Positions 9,356 through 18,224 of a stretch of 64,000 bases of DNA are shown here, piece after piece (the stretch's first letter is position 1; each line of letters opens with the position of its first letter). The DNA is taken from assembly GCA_963747315.1 (NCBI GenBank), contig CAVVEQ010000013.1, forward strand, positions 248,001 to 312,000, read 5' to 3'. The notes below the pieces were generated by a model. That model had not been told where the DNA came from and made no database searches. It worked only from the letters and a program-made list of their open reading frames with translations. This DNA comes from CAVVEQ01 sp963747315 (GTDB lineage: Bacteria > Chloroflexota > Anaerolineae > Anaerolineales > Anaerolineaceae). The position numbers and the translations under genes are program-made.

Positions 9356-10036
9356 ATGATAAGGAAAATCACACCTCTGTTGATCGTGGTAATCACCACC
9401 ATAACAGGTTGCTCGTTATTGGATCGGGGTAACTCAAATTCCCCCTCACAGATTTACGGCTCAGAGGATGGGATATCCGAGAGCCTGATCCTATTCCAGG
9501 AAGATTTCAACCCGACTGGGAGCGGTTGGACAACTTTGAACTCACCCGAGGGGTCTTCAGTGGCTTACGCCCATCAGGGACTTGAATTCATCAACTTCGA
9601 AAAAGAAAAAGATTACTGGTCCCACCGGGAGGGGGAATATTCCAATGTGGCGGTGGGTGTGGATAGCGCTAAGTTGGGCGGGCCGGACGACAACACCTTT
9701 GGAGTGATCTGCCGTTTCGTTGATAACGAAAATTTTTATGCCTTATTGATCAGCAGCGATGGGTATTACGGGATCATAAAAGTAAAGGATGGATATTATT
9801 CTCTCTTGAGCGGGAGTAATATGGATTTCAGTCCCAGCATTCTCCGTGGGGCGGGTCCTAACCGGATTCTGGGTGTTTGCTCCGAGGATGAACTGGGTTT
9901 GTTTGTGAACGGTACTTTGTTAACGATTGTGCAGGATACTGATTTCACCCAAGGTCGGATCGGTTTGATCTCCGGGACGAATGCCATGCCTGGCACTGAT
10001 ATCCTGTTCGATAACCTGATCATCTACCAGCAATGA
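9356..10036 (+). CDS. Putative lipoprotein with a jelly-roll/LamG-like domain
   Basis: A 226-residue protein with a short basic N-terminus, a hydrophobic stretch and a probable lipobox ending in ITGC (Cys19). The rest is beta-rich and resembles the concanavalin-like fold of exported Chloroflexi proteins: LFQEDFNPTGSGW at the start, FGVICRFVDNENFYALLIS and YYGIIKVKDG in the core, and a final DILFDNLIIYQQ strand. No catalytic residues are recognisable. The stop overlaps the next start by the ATGA arrangement, so translation is probably coupled to mtaB. Confidence 0.7.
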   Translation: MIRKITPLLIVVITTITGCSLLDRGNSNSPSQIYGSEDGISESLILFQEDFNPTGSGWTTLNSPEGSSVAYAHQGLEFINFEKEKDYWSHREGEYSNVAVGVDSAKLGGPDDNTFGVICRFVDNENFYALLISSDGYYGIIKVKDGYYSLLSGSNMDFSPSILRGAGPNRILGVCSEDELGLFVNGTLLTIVQDTDFTQGRIGLISGTNAMPGTDILFDNLIIYQQ

Positions 10037-11317
10037 AGGTTTACCTCGATTCCATTGGCTGCCGATTGAACCAGGCCGAGATCGAGAAATTCGCCAGCCA
10101 GTTTCATGCTAAGGGACACGAGATCGTTGCCTCAGCTGCAGAGGCGGACCTGGCTGTCATCAATACCTGTTCGGTCACCAGAGAAGCAGCGTCCGATTCC
10201 AGGCAAAAGATCCGCCAGGCAAGGCGGGCGGGTTGCGGGAGGATCATCCCTGTCGGCTGCCTCTCAACCCTGGAGGGCGAAGCCCTTAGAAGTCTTGAGG
10301 GTGTGGATCAGGTGGTTACCAACTCAGATAAGGATCTCCTGGTGAATCGGATTCTGGGTGCCAACCACCCTGCGTATCTATTAGATAAACGTGAGCCGGT
10401 ACAGGGATCCCGAAAACGGATCCGTGCGTTTATCAAAGCACAGGATGGCTGTGACCAGCATTGCACGTATTGCGTCACAAGATTTGCACGGGGGAAGAGT
10501 CGATCTGTGCCTATAACCGAAGTGGTCGCGGATATCCGGGCGGCAGAAAATAGCGGTGCCAAGGAAGTTGTTATCAGCGGAGTACAGCTCGGCTCATGGG
10601 GCAGGGATCTTTCCCCTGCGAGTGATATCGCCTGGCTGGTTCGCAGCGTTCTGACAGGAGACCGCCATTCCACGGCTGAGGTTATCATCGATCGAACCCT
10701 GGGATCTACCGGAAGACTTTTTTTCCCTTTGGGAAGATAAGCGGTTGTGTGCCCAGCTGCATCTACCGCTGCAATCTGGAAGCCAGGCAACCTTGAAACG
10801 CATGGGGCGGATCAATTCCCCCAATTCATATCGGCAGATTGTGGATAAGATCCGCGCGGCTGTTCCAAAAATTGCAATTACGACTGATATCATTGTTGGA
10901 TTTCCGGGAGAATCGGATAAGGAATTCCGTGAAAGCCTTGAATTCGTAGAATCCATGGGCTTTGCCGGAGGGCATGTGTTCCACTATTCACCGCGGGAAG
11001 GCACCCCAGCGGCTATTCTGCAAGGAATTGTGGATTTCAGGGTGAAGAAAGACCGCAGCCTGCAAATGCGCACCTGCCTTGCAGATTCGGGGGAGAAATA
11101 TCGCCAAAACTTTTTGGGAGAAGACATGGATGTGCTGTGGGAAACAGCGAACCGGCATGGGGATGATTTGTGGCAATTAAGTGGATTGACAGGGAATTAT
11201 CTACGCATTAAAGCTTTAGATAGTTATCCACGAGTAAACCAGATAAGCCAGGTGCAACTCGAGCGTTTGGAATCAGGCTACATCTTTGGAAAGATAATTG
11301 ACCCAGAAGGAATTTGA
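10033..11317 (+). CDS. mtaB: tRNA t6A37 methylthiotransferase MtaB, one frameshift
   Basis: Methylthiotransferase of the MiaB/MtaB family, converting t6A37 of tRNA to ms2t6A. The N-terminal UPF0004 domain has the cysteines of GCRLNQAE, NTCSVT and VGCLS, and the radical SAM site is CDQHCTYCVTRFARG. The C-terminal half includes LHLPLQSGSQATLKRM and TTDIIVGFPGESD, then a TRAM-like end. One extra G near 10657 shifts the frame; removing it joins VRSVLT to ETAIPRLRLSSIEPWD in the other frame, which continues to 11317. It begins inside the stop of the lipoprotein gene. Probably functional with a sequencing indel. Confidence 0.9.
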
Positions 11318-11461
11318 CCAATGACTCCAGAAACCATTGGGATGACTTAGAAAACCAATCTGAATCCTTTCAAAAAAATATATTCCCCATGCTGGATTTG
11401 TTAAGGTATAATTGGCGCTTGCGCATTTCGAAAAGTGATTTTTTGACTGAAAGGAAAGTGT

Positions 11462-11632
11462 ATGCCCAAACGAACTTACCAACCTCGCATCCATCGCCGT
11501 CTGCGCGTTCATGGTTTCCGGCAGCGCATGTCCACTGCCGATGGTCGCGAAGTTTTGAAACGCCGACGCCTGCGCGGGCGCCATCAATTAACGGTAAAAG
11601 CGAACAATCACGTAAAACGCATCCGCTGGTAA
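11462..11632 (+). CDS. rpmH: 50S ribosomal protein L34
   Basis: A 56-residue basic protein reading MPKRTYQPRIHRRLRVHGF, then RQRMSTADGREVLKRRRL and RGRHQLTV, a near-perfect match to L34 of the large ribosomal subunit, with a slightly longer tail than usual. GAAAGGAAAG precedes the ATG and a TATAAT box lies at 11407-11412. It heads the conserved rpmH-rnpA-yidD-yidC-jag block. Neither dnaA nor oriC is next to it here. Confidence 0.97.
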   Translation: MPKRTYQPRIHRRLRVHGFRQRMSTADGREVLKRRRLRGRHQLTVKANNHVKRIRW

Positions 11633-11701
11633 AAACTCCAGGTTGCCTGGGTTGATTTTCCAACAAGTATCCTTCGGAATTGAACAACTACAGGCGGACG
11701 C

Positions 11702-12046
11702 GTGCAACGAAAGTACCGACTCTGTCACTCAGAAGAGATCAAGCGGGTGAGGCATACCGGGAGAAGCTATACCCACCCGCTTCTTGTATTAATAAAGGAA
11801 GAGAACAGCCTGGATCACGTTCGCGTTGCAGTAGTCGCCGGAAAAAGCTCCGGTGGAGCTGTGCAGCGAAACAGGATTAAGCGCAGGATGCGATCCTGCA
11901 TGGACGAAATGTTGCCAAACACAAAAACAGGCTGGGATCTGATCCTGCTAGCCCGGCAGGGTTCACAGGACGCTAATTACAATCAGCTTAAGGACGCGTT
12001 GGGCAGTCTGTTATTCAGGGCTGAACTGATACGAAATAATGGTTGA
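11702..12046 (+). CDS. rnpA: Ribonuclease P protein component
   Basis: A 114-residue basic protein, the protein subunit of RNase P that helps the RNA subunit cleave tRNA 5' leaders. The start is GTG. The conserved RNR-type motif AVQRNRIKRRMRSC is present after VAVVAGKSSGG. It overlaps the start of yidD by eight bases, indicating translational coupling. Confidence 0.94.
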   Translation: MQRKYRLCHSEEIKRVRHTGRSYTHPLLVLIKEENSLDHVRVAVVAGKSSGGAVQRNRIKRRMRSCMDEMLPNTKTGWDLILLARQGSQDANYNQLKDALGSLLFRAELIRNNG

Positions 12047-12332
12047 GAATCACGACAGCGATTCAGAATATTCCAGCGAGCCGCGTTTGCGGGATTTGCC
12101 TGTTAACCTGCGGACGATTTTTCGCTGGCCACTCCTGGCACTTATCCGGCTGTATCAGGGAACTTTATCAAAATCGATGCCATCCAATACCTGCCGGTTT
12201 TACCCTTCCTGTTCACATTACGGCTACCAGGCAATTTACAAACACGGCGCATTCAAGGGTTCGATCATGGCAGTCTGGCGGGTGATCCGCTGCAACCCAT
12301 TCAATCCGGGCGGGTATGACCCTGTCCATTAA
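12039..12332 (+). CDS. yidD: Membrane protein insertion efficiency factor YidD
   Basis: A 97-residue protein with the YidD hallmark CRFYPSCSHYGYQAI and a conserved VWRVIRCNPFNPGGYDPV ending. It is a small amphipathic membrane-associated protein that assists YidC-dependent membrane protein insertion. The N-terminal 25 residues are acidic and longer than in most family members. Overlaps rnpA and lies upstream of yidC, the conserved order except for one intervening gene. Confidence 0.95.
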   Translation: MVENHDSDSEYSSEPRLRDLPVNLRTIFRWPLLALIRLYQGTLSKSMPSNTCRFYPSCSHYGYQAIYKHGAFKGSIMAVWRVIRCNPFNPGGYDPVH

Positions 12333-12345
12333 AAAGGTAAAAAGA

Positions 12346-13452
12346 ATGAAATATAAAAAACTTTCGATCGTTTTCATTTTTACTCTCACCGCCCTTATCC
12401 TGGCTGGATGTACCGGCGCTGGTGGTGGGGTGAATAACTGGCCGGGGATGACCATCCACGGCGATACTGCTTACCTGGCGAATGGAACTGCGATTTATGG
12501 CGTCGATTTGACCAATGGATCCCAAAGCTGGATATTTCCCGAAAAACAAGACGGTGGCGGCTTTATCGAAAGCCTGTTTGCACGTGGGCCAAATTACGGA
12601 ATTTTATTTGCTCCTCCGGCAATTGAAGGCGACCTTCTCGTCATCGGTAATTACAGTAACGAACTTTTCGGGATCAATATTGCGAATTCCACCGAATTGT
12701 GGAAATTCACCGATGCAGATGATCGCTATATTGGCGGCGCATTGATCGCGGGAGACTATATCTTTGCTCCTAATGCCGATGGCAACCTGTATATTTTCAA
12801 TAAAAAAGGTCAACTTGTCAAAACAATCACCACCAGCGGGCCACTCTGGTCCACTCCTGTGTTAAACGGCAAAGTGGTGTACCTTTCCGGGTTGGATCAT
12901 TATCTGCATGCATACGATCTACAAACCCTAAATGAACTCTGGAAAACAGACCTCGGCGGCGCGCTAGTGGCCAGTCCGGTTCTGGATGCAGAAGGCAACC
13001 TGCTGGTTGGCAATATTAGCGGATTGCTTTCGAAGGTGGATGGAAAAACCGGTAAAATCCTCGATCAGACCACCCTAAGTGGCGGGATTTGGTCAAAACC
13101 GGTTATCCAGGATGGGAAGGTATTTATCGGGGTGCAAAGCGGTGATTTTTATTCTCTGGACGAAATGAACCTCAGCAGCAACAATCTGACCTTGATCAAT
13201 ACCTCGGCTCCCGTGATTGCATCACCGGTGCTCATTCCGGATGGGGTAGTTTATGTGAATCAAGCTGGGAATGTTGTCGGTTTGAACTATGACCTTTCAG
13301 AAAATTGGCTGCAACAGATCGACGGGGAATTATTTACCGATCCCGCGCTGGTAGGCGATCTGATCCTTGTGCCTGTCAAAGGCGGGGATGTATTGATCCA
13401 GACTATAAAAACGAACGGCGCTCTTTCCTGGCCGTTCAACCCTGCAAATTAA
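12346..13452 (+). CDS. PQQ-type beta-propeller lipoprotein in the yidC operon
   Basis: A 368-residue exported lipoprotein: basic start MKYKKLS, hydrophobic segment, lipobox LAGC at about residues 20-23, then repeated beta-propeller blades of the PQQ/BamB type. Blade signatures include IYGVDLTNGSQSWIF, LFGINIANSTELWKF, LHAYDLQTLNELWKTDL and LSKVDGKTGKILDQT. BamB-like propellers are scaffolds of outer-membrane assembly; PQQ catalytic residues are not evident. The start at 12346 is preferred over 12316 because it gives a proper signal peptide. It sits 13 bases after yidD and 13 before yidC, so it is likely co-transcribed with the insertase genes. Confidence 0.83.
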   Translation: MKYKKLSIVFIFTLTALILAGCTGAGGGVNNWPGMTIHGDTAYLANGTAIYGVDLTNGSQSWIFPEKQDGGGFIESLFARGPNYGILFAPPAIEGDLLVIGNYSNELFGINIANSTELWKFTDADDRYIGGALIAGDYIFAPNADGNLYIFNKKGQLVKTITTSGPLWSTPVLNGKVVYLSGLDHYLHAYDLQTLNELWKTDLGGALVASPVLDAEGNLLVGNISGLLSKVDGKTGKILDQTTLSGGIWSKPVIQDGKVFIGVQSGDFYSLDEMNLSSNNLTLINTSAPVIASPVLIPDGVVYVNQAGNVVGLNYDLSENWLQQIDGELFTDPALVGDLILVPVKGGDVLIQTIKTNGALSWPFNPAN

Positions 13453-13465
13453 GATAGGAATACAA

Positions 13466-14296
13466 ATGGGCGATATTTTTAACGCGATTATCGTTACACC
13501 TTTCGTAAATGTTCTACTTTTTATTTACGATCTAATTGGTAATAATTTTGGCATAGCCATCATCCTTTTCACCATCCTCGTCCGCCTGGTAACCTGGCCT
13601 TTGCAGGCGAAGCAGATCCAGGGGGCGAAGGCGATGACCGATCTTCAGAAGGACAAACGTTACCTGGATATGCAAGCCAAGTACAAAGGGGATAAGGAAG
13701 GACTGGCGAAAGCACAGATGGATCTTTATAAAGAAATGAAGATTAATCCTTTCGCCTCCTGCCTGCCAACGGTTATCCAATTACCAATCATCATCGGTCT
13801 CTACCAGGCTTTGATCATGGCCCTGGCCAGCACCAATTATGACCTGCTAAAGCTCACAACTCACATTTACCCCCGTTTCCTTGATCTTTCCGAACTCATT
13901 CCCCTAAACGACCAATTTTTGTGGATGAACTTAAGCCAGCCGGAACGGTTGATGATCCCTGGACTTAATTTTGGTATACCGGTTCTCACCATCATTGTGG
14001 TGATCACCACCTATGCGCAGCAGAAATTGATGACCCCACCATCCATGGGCGGGAATGATCAGTCTGCTCAAATGACCAAAACTATGAATATGTACATGCC
14101 ATTGCTGATGGGTTGGATCTCTTTTACCCTGGCAGCAGGTTTAGCTATCTATTTCGTTGTTTCAAACCTGATAGGGATTTTCCAATACGCGATGATGGGG
14201 CAGATCGACTGGCGCAACTGGCGTAACCTGATCCCTTTCATGGGAACAAAGCCGGAACCCCCGGTTAAAAAATCCGGCTCAAAAGCCAAAAAGTAA
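13466..14296 (+). CDS. yidC: Membrane protein insertase YidC
   Basis: A 276-residue YidC/Oxa1/SpoIIIJ protein that inserts proteins into the cytoplasmic membrane. Five hydrophobic segments are visible. The central ILVRLVTWPLQAKQ carries the conserved intramembrane Arg, followed by the cytoplasmic helical hairpin (KAMTDLQKDKRYLDMQAKY) and NPFASCLPTVIQLPIIIGLYQ. It lacks the large periplasmic domain of proteobacterial YidC. The C-terminus is Lys-rich. It is followed by jag, as usual. Confidence 0.95.
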   Translation: MGDIFNAIIVTPFVNVLLFIYDLIGNNFGIAIILFTILVRLVTWPLQAKQIQGAKAMTDLQKDKRYLDMQAKYKGDKEGLAKAQMDLYKEMKINPFASCLPTVIQLPIIIGLYQALIMALASTNYDLLKLTTHIYPRFLDLSELIPLNDQFLWMNLSQPERLMIPGLNFGIPVLTIIVVITTYAQQKLMTPPSMGGNDQSAQMTKTMNMYMPLLMGWISFTLAAGLAIYFVVSNLIGIFQYAMMGQIDWRNWRNLIPFMGTKPEPPVKKSGSKAKK

Positions 14297-14312
14297 ACGG
14301 TGAGGGAATTTT

Positions 14313-15107
14313 ATGCAACAGGAAAGAACCAACCTGGAGATCATCGCTCCAACAATCGATGAGGCCATTGAACAGGGGCTGGATCAATTGGGTTTGCCCC
14401 GGGATGCTGTTGAGGTCGAGATATTGGATAGCGGCAGCAAAGGTTTGCTCGGTCTTGGTCACCGCCAGGCAAGAGTCCGCCTGACGATTCGGGATGAGGA
14501 ACCTTCACCAAAAACCAGGAAAGCGGAAAAAACGATTGAAGGTAAAACCGGGAAAACCCCAGCGGTAACCGAAGCTGCGAAAACAGAGAAACCGGAAGCC
14601 AAACCTAAAGCGCAAAAAGAAATTTCTCTTGGAGACGACCACGAGCTACAGGTGGCTAAAGCCGTGGTTGAGGAAATGCTCGATAAATTAAAGATCTTTG
14701 CCAAAGTGGATGCCCGGTATGTTGAACCCGAAGAACGCGGGGGCGAACGAACCATTTTCATTGATATTACCGGTGAGGACCTTAGTATCCTGATCGGTCG
14801 AAAATCCGAGATCCTCAATGCCCTGCAATACCTTAGCAGTTTGATTGTTTGCCGTGAGCTGGGTAAATGGGTTCCCCTGATGATTGATATCCAGGGGTAC
14901 CGTTCCCGCCGCGAGAGCCAGCTTCGCAGGATCGCGGATCGAATGGCGGATCAGGCCGTCCTGACTGGCAAGAAGCAGGTATTGGAGCCAATGCCAGCCG
15001 GTGAAAGACGGATCATCCACATTCAATTAAAAGACCACCCGGACGTGATCACCGAAAGTGTGGGGGAGGAACCAAACCGGAAGGTCACAATCTGTATGAA
15101 GAATTGA
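14313..15107 (+). CDS. jag: RNA-binding protein Jag/KhpB (Jag_N-KH-R3H)
   Basis: A 264-residue RNA-binding protein. Domain order: Jag_N with APTIDEAIEQGLDQLGL and the LGSKGLLGLG-type motif (residues 1-55), a charged Lys/Glu/Pro linker (about 60-108), a KH domain containing ISILIGRKSEIL-like sequence around 150-185, and an R3H domain with RRESQLRRIADRMADQAV and PAGERRIIHIQLKDH near the C-terminus. KhpB proteins act with KhpA on mRNAs that affect cell wall growth. It lies 17 bases after yidC, the standard arrangement. Confidence 0.93.
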   Translation: MQQERTNLEIIAPTIDEAIEQGLDQLGLPRDAVEVEILDSGSKGLLGLGHRQARVRLTIRDEEPSPKTRKAEKTIEGKTGKTPAVTEAAKTEKPEAKPKAQKEISLGDDHELQVAKAVVEEMLDKLKIFAKVDARYVEPEERGGERTIFIDITGEDLSILIGRKSEILNALQYLSSLIVCRELGKWVPLMIDIQGYRSRRESQLRRIADRMADQAVLTGKKQVLEPMPAGERRIIHIQLKDHPDVITESVGEEPNRKVTICMKN

Positions 15108-15117
15108 AGAATCAACG

Positions 15118-15155
15118 CGGGTTCGCCGCCAACGGCAGCCCGTGTTGTGTTTCTG
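15118..15155 (+). terminator. Possible hairpin between jag and the nucleoside phosphorylase
   Basis: ACGCGGG and CCCGTGT can pair around an inner GCCG/CGGC hairpin, followed by a weak T-containing tract (TGTGTTTC). It may end or attenuate the yidC operon transcript. The U-run is poor, so this is tentative. Confidence 0.4.
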
Positions 15156-15173
15156 CAATAAGGTCAAATAACC

Positions 15174-16478
15174 ATGAATGCTGTGGATGTGATCATCAAG
15201 AAACGGGATGGATTGGAACTCAGCCGCGAGGAGATAGAGTTCTTCGTTAATGGATTTACCTGCGGCGATATTCCCGATTACCAGGCAGCTGCCTGGGCAA
15301 TGGCGGTATTGATCCGGGGCATGACAGACCGGGAGACTACCGATCTGACCCTTGCGATGGCAAATTCCGGGTCAACCCTTGATTTATCAAACGTGGTGAA
15401 AATTGCCCTGGATAAACATTCGACTGGTGGAGTTGGAGATAAAACCACACTTGTCGTGGAGCCGTTAGTTGCTGCCTGCGGTGTGCCGGTGGGGAAGATG
15501 TCTGGCAGGGGGCTGGGTTTCAGCGGCGGCACACTGGATAAATTGGAATCGATCCCAGGTTACCGGACGAACCTTTCCCGAGATGAATTTATTCTCCAAC
15601 TAAAGCAAACCGGCCTGGTGCTCACCGGGCAGAGCCCTGACCTGGCTCCAGCCGATGGCAAATTCTACGCACTGCGTGATGTCACCGGTACCGTTCAATC
15701 CATGCCCTTGATCGCCTCATCAGTGATGAGCAAAAAGATCGCGGGCGGCGCGCAAGCGATCGTTTTGGATGTGAAAGTTGGCAGCGGCGCGTTTATGAAA
15801 ACACTGGAGGAAGCCAGAACTTTGGCGGTATTGATGGTTTCTATCGGCAAGCTTTCCGGTAGAAAGGTTGTAGCACTATTATCTGATATGAATCAACCGC
15901 TGGGTTGTGCTGTCGGAAATGCACTGGAATTAAAAGAAGCGATCGAAACCTTGCATGGGAAAGGACCGCTGGATTTTCGTCAGCATTGCCTCGTTGTAGC
16001 GGGTGAGATGCTGCTGCTCGGAGGGCGTGTTGGTTCATCCAGGGAGGGTGTAGAGCTCGCTGAACGTGTGCTCGCCGATGGAAGTGCCTGGGAAAAATTT
16101 CGCATCCTGGTTCAGTGCCAGGGTGGAGATGTGAGCTTTATAGACGATCCAGAAAAACTACCTAAAGCCAGGGTCGTTCACACCGTTAGATCAGAAAGGC
16201 CTGGTTTTATCAGCAAGCTTGATGCGCGCGTGGTTGGTCAAACTTCGGTGGAAATGGGCGCGGGAAGGGCGAAGAAAGAGGATCGCATTGATCATTCTGT
16301 CGGGATCCTTGTACATAAAAAGGTTGGCGAGCCGGTGGAAACCGGGGAATCGCTGTTTACTCTGCACGCAACGAATGAATCGGAAGCCATTTCGGCCGAA
16401 TCCCGTTTACGCGAGGCAATCATTATTGAAGATTCGCCCTGCGAGCCCTTGCCACTTTTTTATGACCGGATAGAATAA
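15174..16478 (+). CDS. pdp: Pyrimidine-nucleoside / thymidine phosphorylase
   Basis: A 434-residue phosphorylase splitting thymidine or uridine with phosphate into base and (deoxy)ribose-1-phosphate. The family signature KHSTGGVGDKTTLVVEPLVA and SGRGLGFSGGTLDKLES are present. The C-terminal PYNP_C domain includes RVVGQTSVEMGAGRAKKED and GILVHKKVGEPVETGESLF. Length is normal. Together with the purine and MTA phosphorylases and tdk/hpt in this window it indicates nucleoside salvage. Whether it prefers thymidine only or both pyrimidine nucleosides cannot be told. Confidence 0.93.
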   Translation: MNAVDVIIKKRDGLELSREEIEFFVNGFTCGDIPDYQAAAWAMAVLIRGMTDRETTDLTLAMANSGSTLDLSNVVKIALDKHSTGGVGDKTTLVVEPLVAACGVPVGKMSGRGLGFSGGTLDKLESIPGYRTNLSRDEFILQLKQTGLVLTGQSPDLAPADGKFYALRDVTGTVQSMPLIASSVMSKKIAGGAQAIVLDVKVGSGAFMKTLEEARTLAVLMVSIGKLSGRKVVALLSDMNQPLGCAVGNALELKEAIETLHGKGPLDFRQHCLVVAGEMLLLGGRVGSSREGVELAERVLADGSAWEKFRILVQCQGGDVSFIDDPEKLPKARVVHTVRSERPGFISKLDARVVGQTSVEMGAGRAKKEDRIDHSVGILVHKKVGEPVETGESLFTLHATNESEAISAESRLREAIIIEDSPCEPLPLFYDRIE

Positions 16479-16535
16479 TGACATATAGGTACTCGATAAT
16501 ATTCTTATCCACATCTCAGCTCCAGCAGGGATACC

Positions 16536-17352
16536 ATGTTTGATTGGTTGAAACGCAAAAAGAAAACTGAATTACCACCCCAGCCGGTGGAGGAGACGAT
16601 ACCAGTATCCCGGTCTGTGGCGGAGGATGCTGCCTTCATTCACGCAGGAAAGCATGAGCGACGCGACCCTGGTTGCACCGTCTTATGCCACCCAGTTGAA
16701 GCAGCAGGCAAATCCACCTGCACCCGAACCGATCAATCCAGGCCGCAAAACATCCGATGATGCCCGTGACTACCTGGAGAAGGTGCGCCAAAAAGAAGAT
16801 GCCCTGGCGATGCGCTTTGCGGCAGGACAAATTAACCGGAAGCAGTTTGAGGAACTCTACGCCAGTTACCAGCAGGAGATCCGGATGGTTGAGCAGTTCG
16901 TAAACCAAAATCCGGAATCCCAGGAGTGGCGAAACCAGGTGACAGATGGCCAGTCCATGATCATCCGGCGCCGTCACCAATCGGAAATGACCGGTTACTC
17001 CATTTACGATCTGCGCTCTGGATTACCAATAATAACCAAAGGTGATTTTGGAGTAGATCCCGCGCTTTTTGTTCCAATGCTTTTCGCCTACCAATCTGCA
17101 ACCAGAGAAATCTTTGGAGGTGAAGTTCGTCTTACCCAGATCGAGGGTGGGAAGTGGCTCTGTTTTATTCCCGGAAAGGTAACTTCCACGATCGCGCTTT
17201 TCAATAATGAACCAACACAACAACAGCTAAAAAATCTGGAGCAGTCCCAGAAAGTCTTCGAAGAGGCCAACGCTCATCAACTTCAACGTGAAATGATCGA
17301 TCCGGATGCGCTTGTTATGCCGCACGATTATTACATGAAAGATAAGTTTTAG
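16536..17352 (+). CDS. Putative roadblock/longin-like partner of the adjacent GTPase, probable frameshift
   Basis: No close family recognised. A basic start (MFDWLKRKKK) from 16536 and a longer frame open to 17352 seem to be one gene joined by a shift between about 16625 and 16655; alternatively translation starts at the ATG at 16654 (MSDATLVAPS) behind GGAAAG. The middle is a helical coil (DARDYLEKVRQKEDALAMRF, AGQINRKQFEELYASYQQEI). The last third reads as beta-beta-helix-beta-beta-beta-helix: GYSIYDLRSGLPIITKG, then ALFVPMLFAYQSATREIF, then EVRLTQIEGGKWLCFIPG, then QQQLKNLEQSQKVFEEA. That order matches roadblock/longin folds that regulate small GTPases, and the GTPase gene follows after 7 bases. 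The function is inferred. Confidence 0.55.
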
Positions 17353-17359
17353 AGGTTTT

Positions 17360-17881
17360 ATGGAAGGTGTCCCGATTTTCAAAGTTATCCTGCTGGGCGA
17401 CGGGAACGTAGGCAAGACTTCCCTTGCCAGGAGATACTGCGAAGGAAAATTCGAAGTCTCCCGCATCATGACCATTGGTGTGGATTTTCAAACCAAAGTG
17501 GTGACCCTCCCCGGACAGCAGGTGAAGCTCTCCATTTGGGATGTTGCCGGTCAACCGCGCTTCCAGGCCGTGCGAGAGAGCTTCTACCGGGGGAGTGTAT
17601 CGGCTGCGCTCGTTTATGATCTTGGGGAGAAGAATTCTCTGGATAACCTGCCAAATTGGGTAGAGGAAGTACACAAGTTCGCGCCTTCTGTAAAATTTGT
17701 GGTTATTGGCAACAAGCTTGACCTTGTTCCCCAGCCGCCAGAATTGGCCAGGGCGGGTATGGAGTTTGCCATGAGCATCGGCGCGCCGTTCCTGCTAACC
17801 AGCGCTGCCACGGGCACCGGGGTTGAAGCGATGTTCGATTACATTGCCAGACTGGCATTCGGCATGCCTATTCAGCAATAG
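17360..17881 (+). CDS. Rab-like small GTPase
   Basis: A 173-residue stand-alone Ras-superfamily GTPase with all G boxes intact: G1 GDGNVGKTS (residues 13-21), switch-I Thr38 in TIGVDFQTK, G3 WDVAGQ (60-65) with the catalytic Gln65, G4 NKLD (118-121) and G5 TSA (147-149). The TIGVDF and WDVAGQPRF patterns are those of Rab-type proteins. There is no C-terminal cysteine, so it is not prenylated. Directly coupled to a gene with a putative roadblock/longin-like fold, reminiscent of MglA-MglB. Cellular role unknown; polarity, motility or trafficking-like signalling are options by analogy. Confidence 0.9.
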   Translation: MEGVPIFKVILLGDGNVGKTSLARRYCEGKFEVSRIMTIGVDFQTKVVTLPGQQVKLSIWDVAGQPRFQAVRESFYRGSVSAALVYDLGEKNSLDNLPNWVEEVHKFAPSVKFVVIGNKLDLVPQPPELARAGMEFAMSIGAPFLLTSAATGTGVEAMFDYIARLAFGMPIQQ

Positions 17882-17947
17882 ATTCAACCCATAATTCAAT
17901 CAGTTCCCTTATCTATTTTCGGCAAATATGGGATAATTTACCAATCA

Positions 17948-18206
17948 CAACGTTGATGGAAACGAGTAAGTTCTGAATCTCCATAGCGAACCCGGGAAGG
18001 TGGAAGCCGGGTGGAGCACAGGGACTGAAAATCCTTCCGGAGTTTCAAGCCGAACACCGAGTTGGTTATTAAGCAAGACGGGGCAGCTTCCGTTACAACA
18101 GCTTTGGAGTAAATAATTCCAAGTAAGCGTCTGCCTGACTAGGCAGGAAAACGGGTGGTACCGCGGGTGTGAGCTCGTCCCGATCTGGGATGAGATTTTT
18201 ATTTTT
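17948..18206 (+). promoter_or_regulatory. T-box riboswitch leader of ileS with transcription terminator
   Basis: The leader senses uncharged tRNA-Ile. The T-box core GGGTGGTACCGCGG is at 18153-18166, preceded by a stem III hairpin (CTGCCT/AGGCAG, 18131-18146). A probable Ile specifier codon ATC lies at 18031-18033 on the 3' side of stem I. A terminator hairpin (CTCGTCCC, 18174-18181, with GGGATGAG, 18187-18194) followed by an ATTTTTATTTTT tract ends at about 18206, before the ileS ribosome site. Binding of uncharged tRNA would favour the antiterminator and allow ileS transcription. It fills the 343-base gap before ileS. Confidence 0.93.
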
Positions 18207-18224
18207 AATGGCAAGGTCGGAGGA

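Noticed and set aside
11318..11461. Possible replication origin next to rpmH
   Set aside because: No dnaA gene and no cluster of DnaA boxes was recognised; only a TATAAT box for rpmH is visible.
11314..11655. Open frame overlapping rpmH in another frame
   Set aside because: The third frame encodes a perfect L34; this 113-codon frame has no ribosome site or family match and is a shadow.
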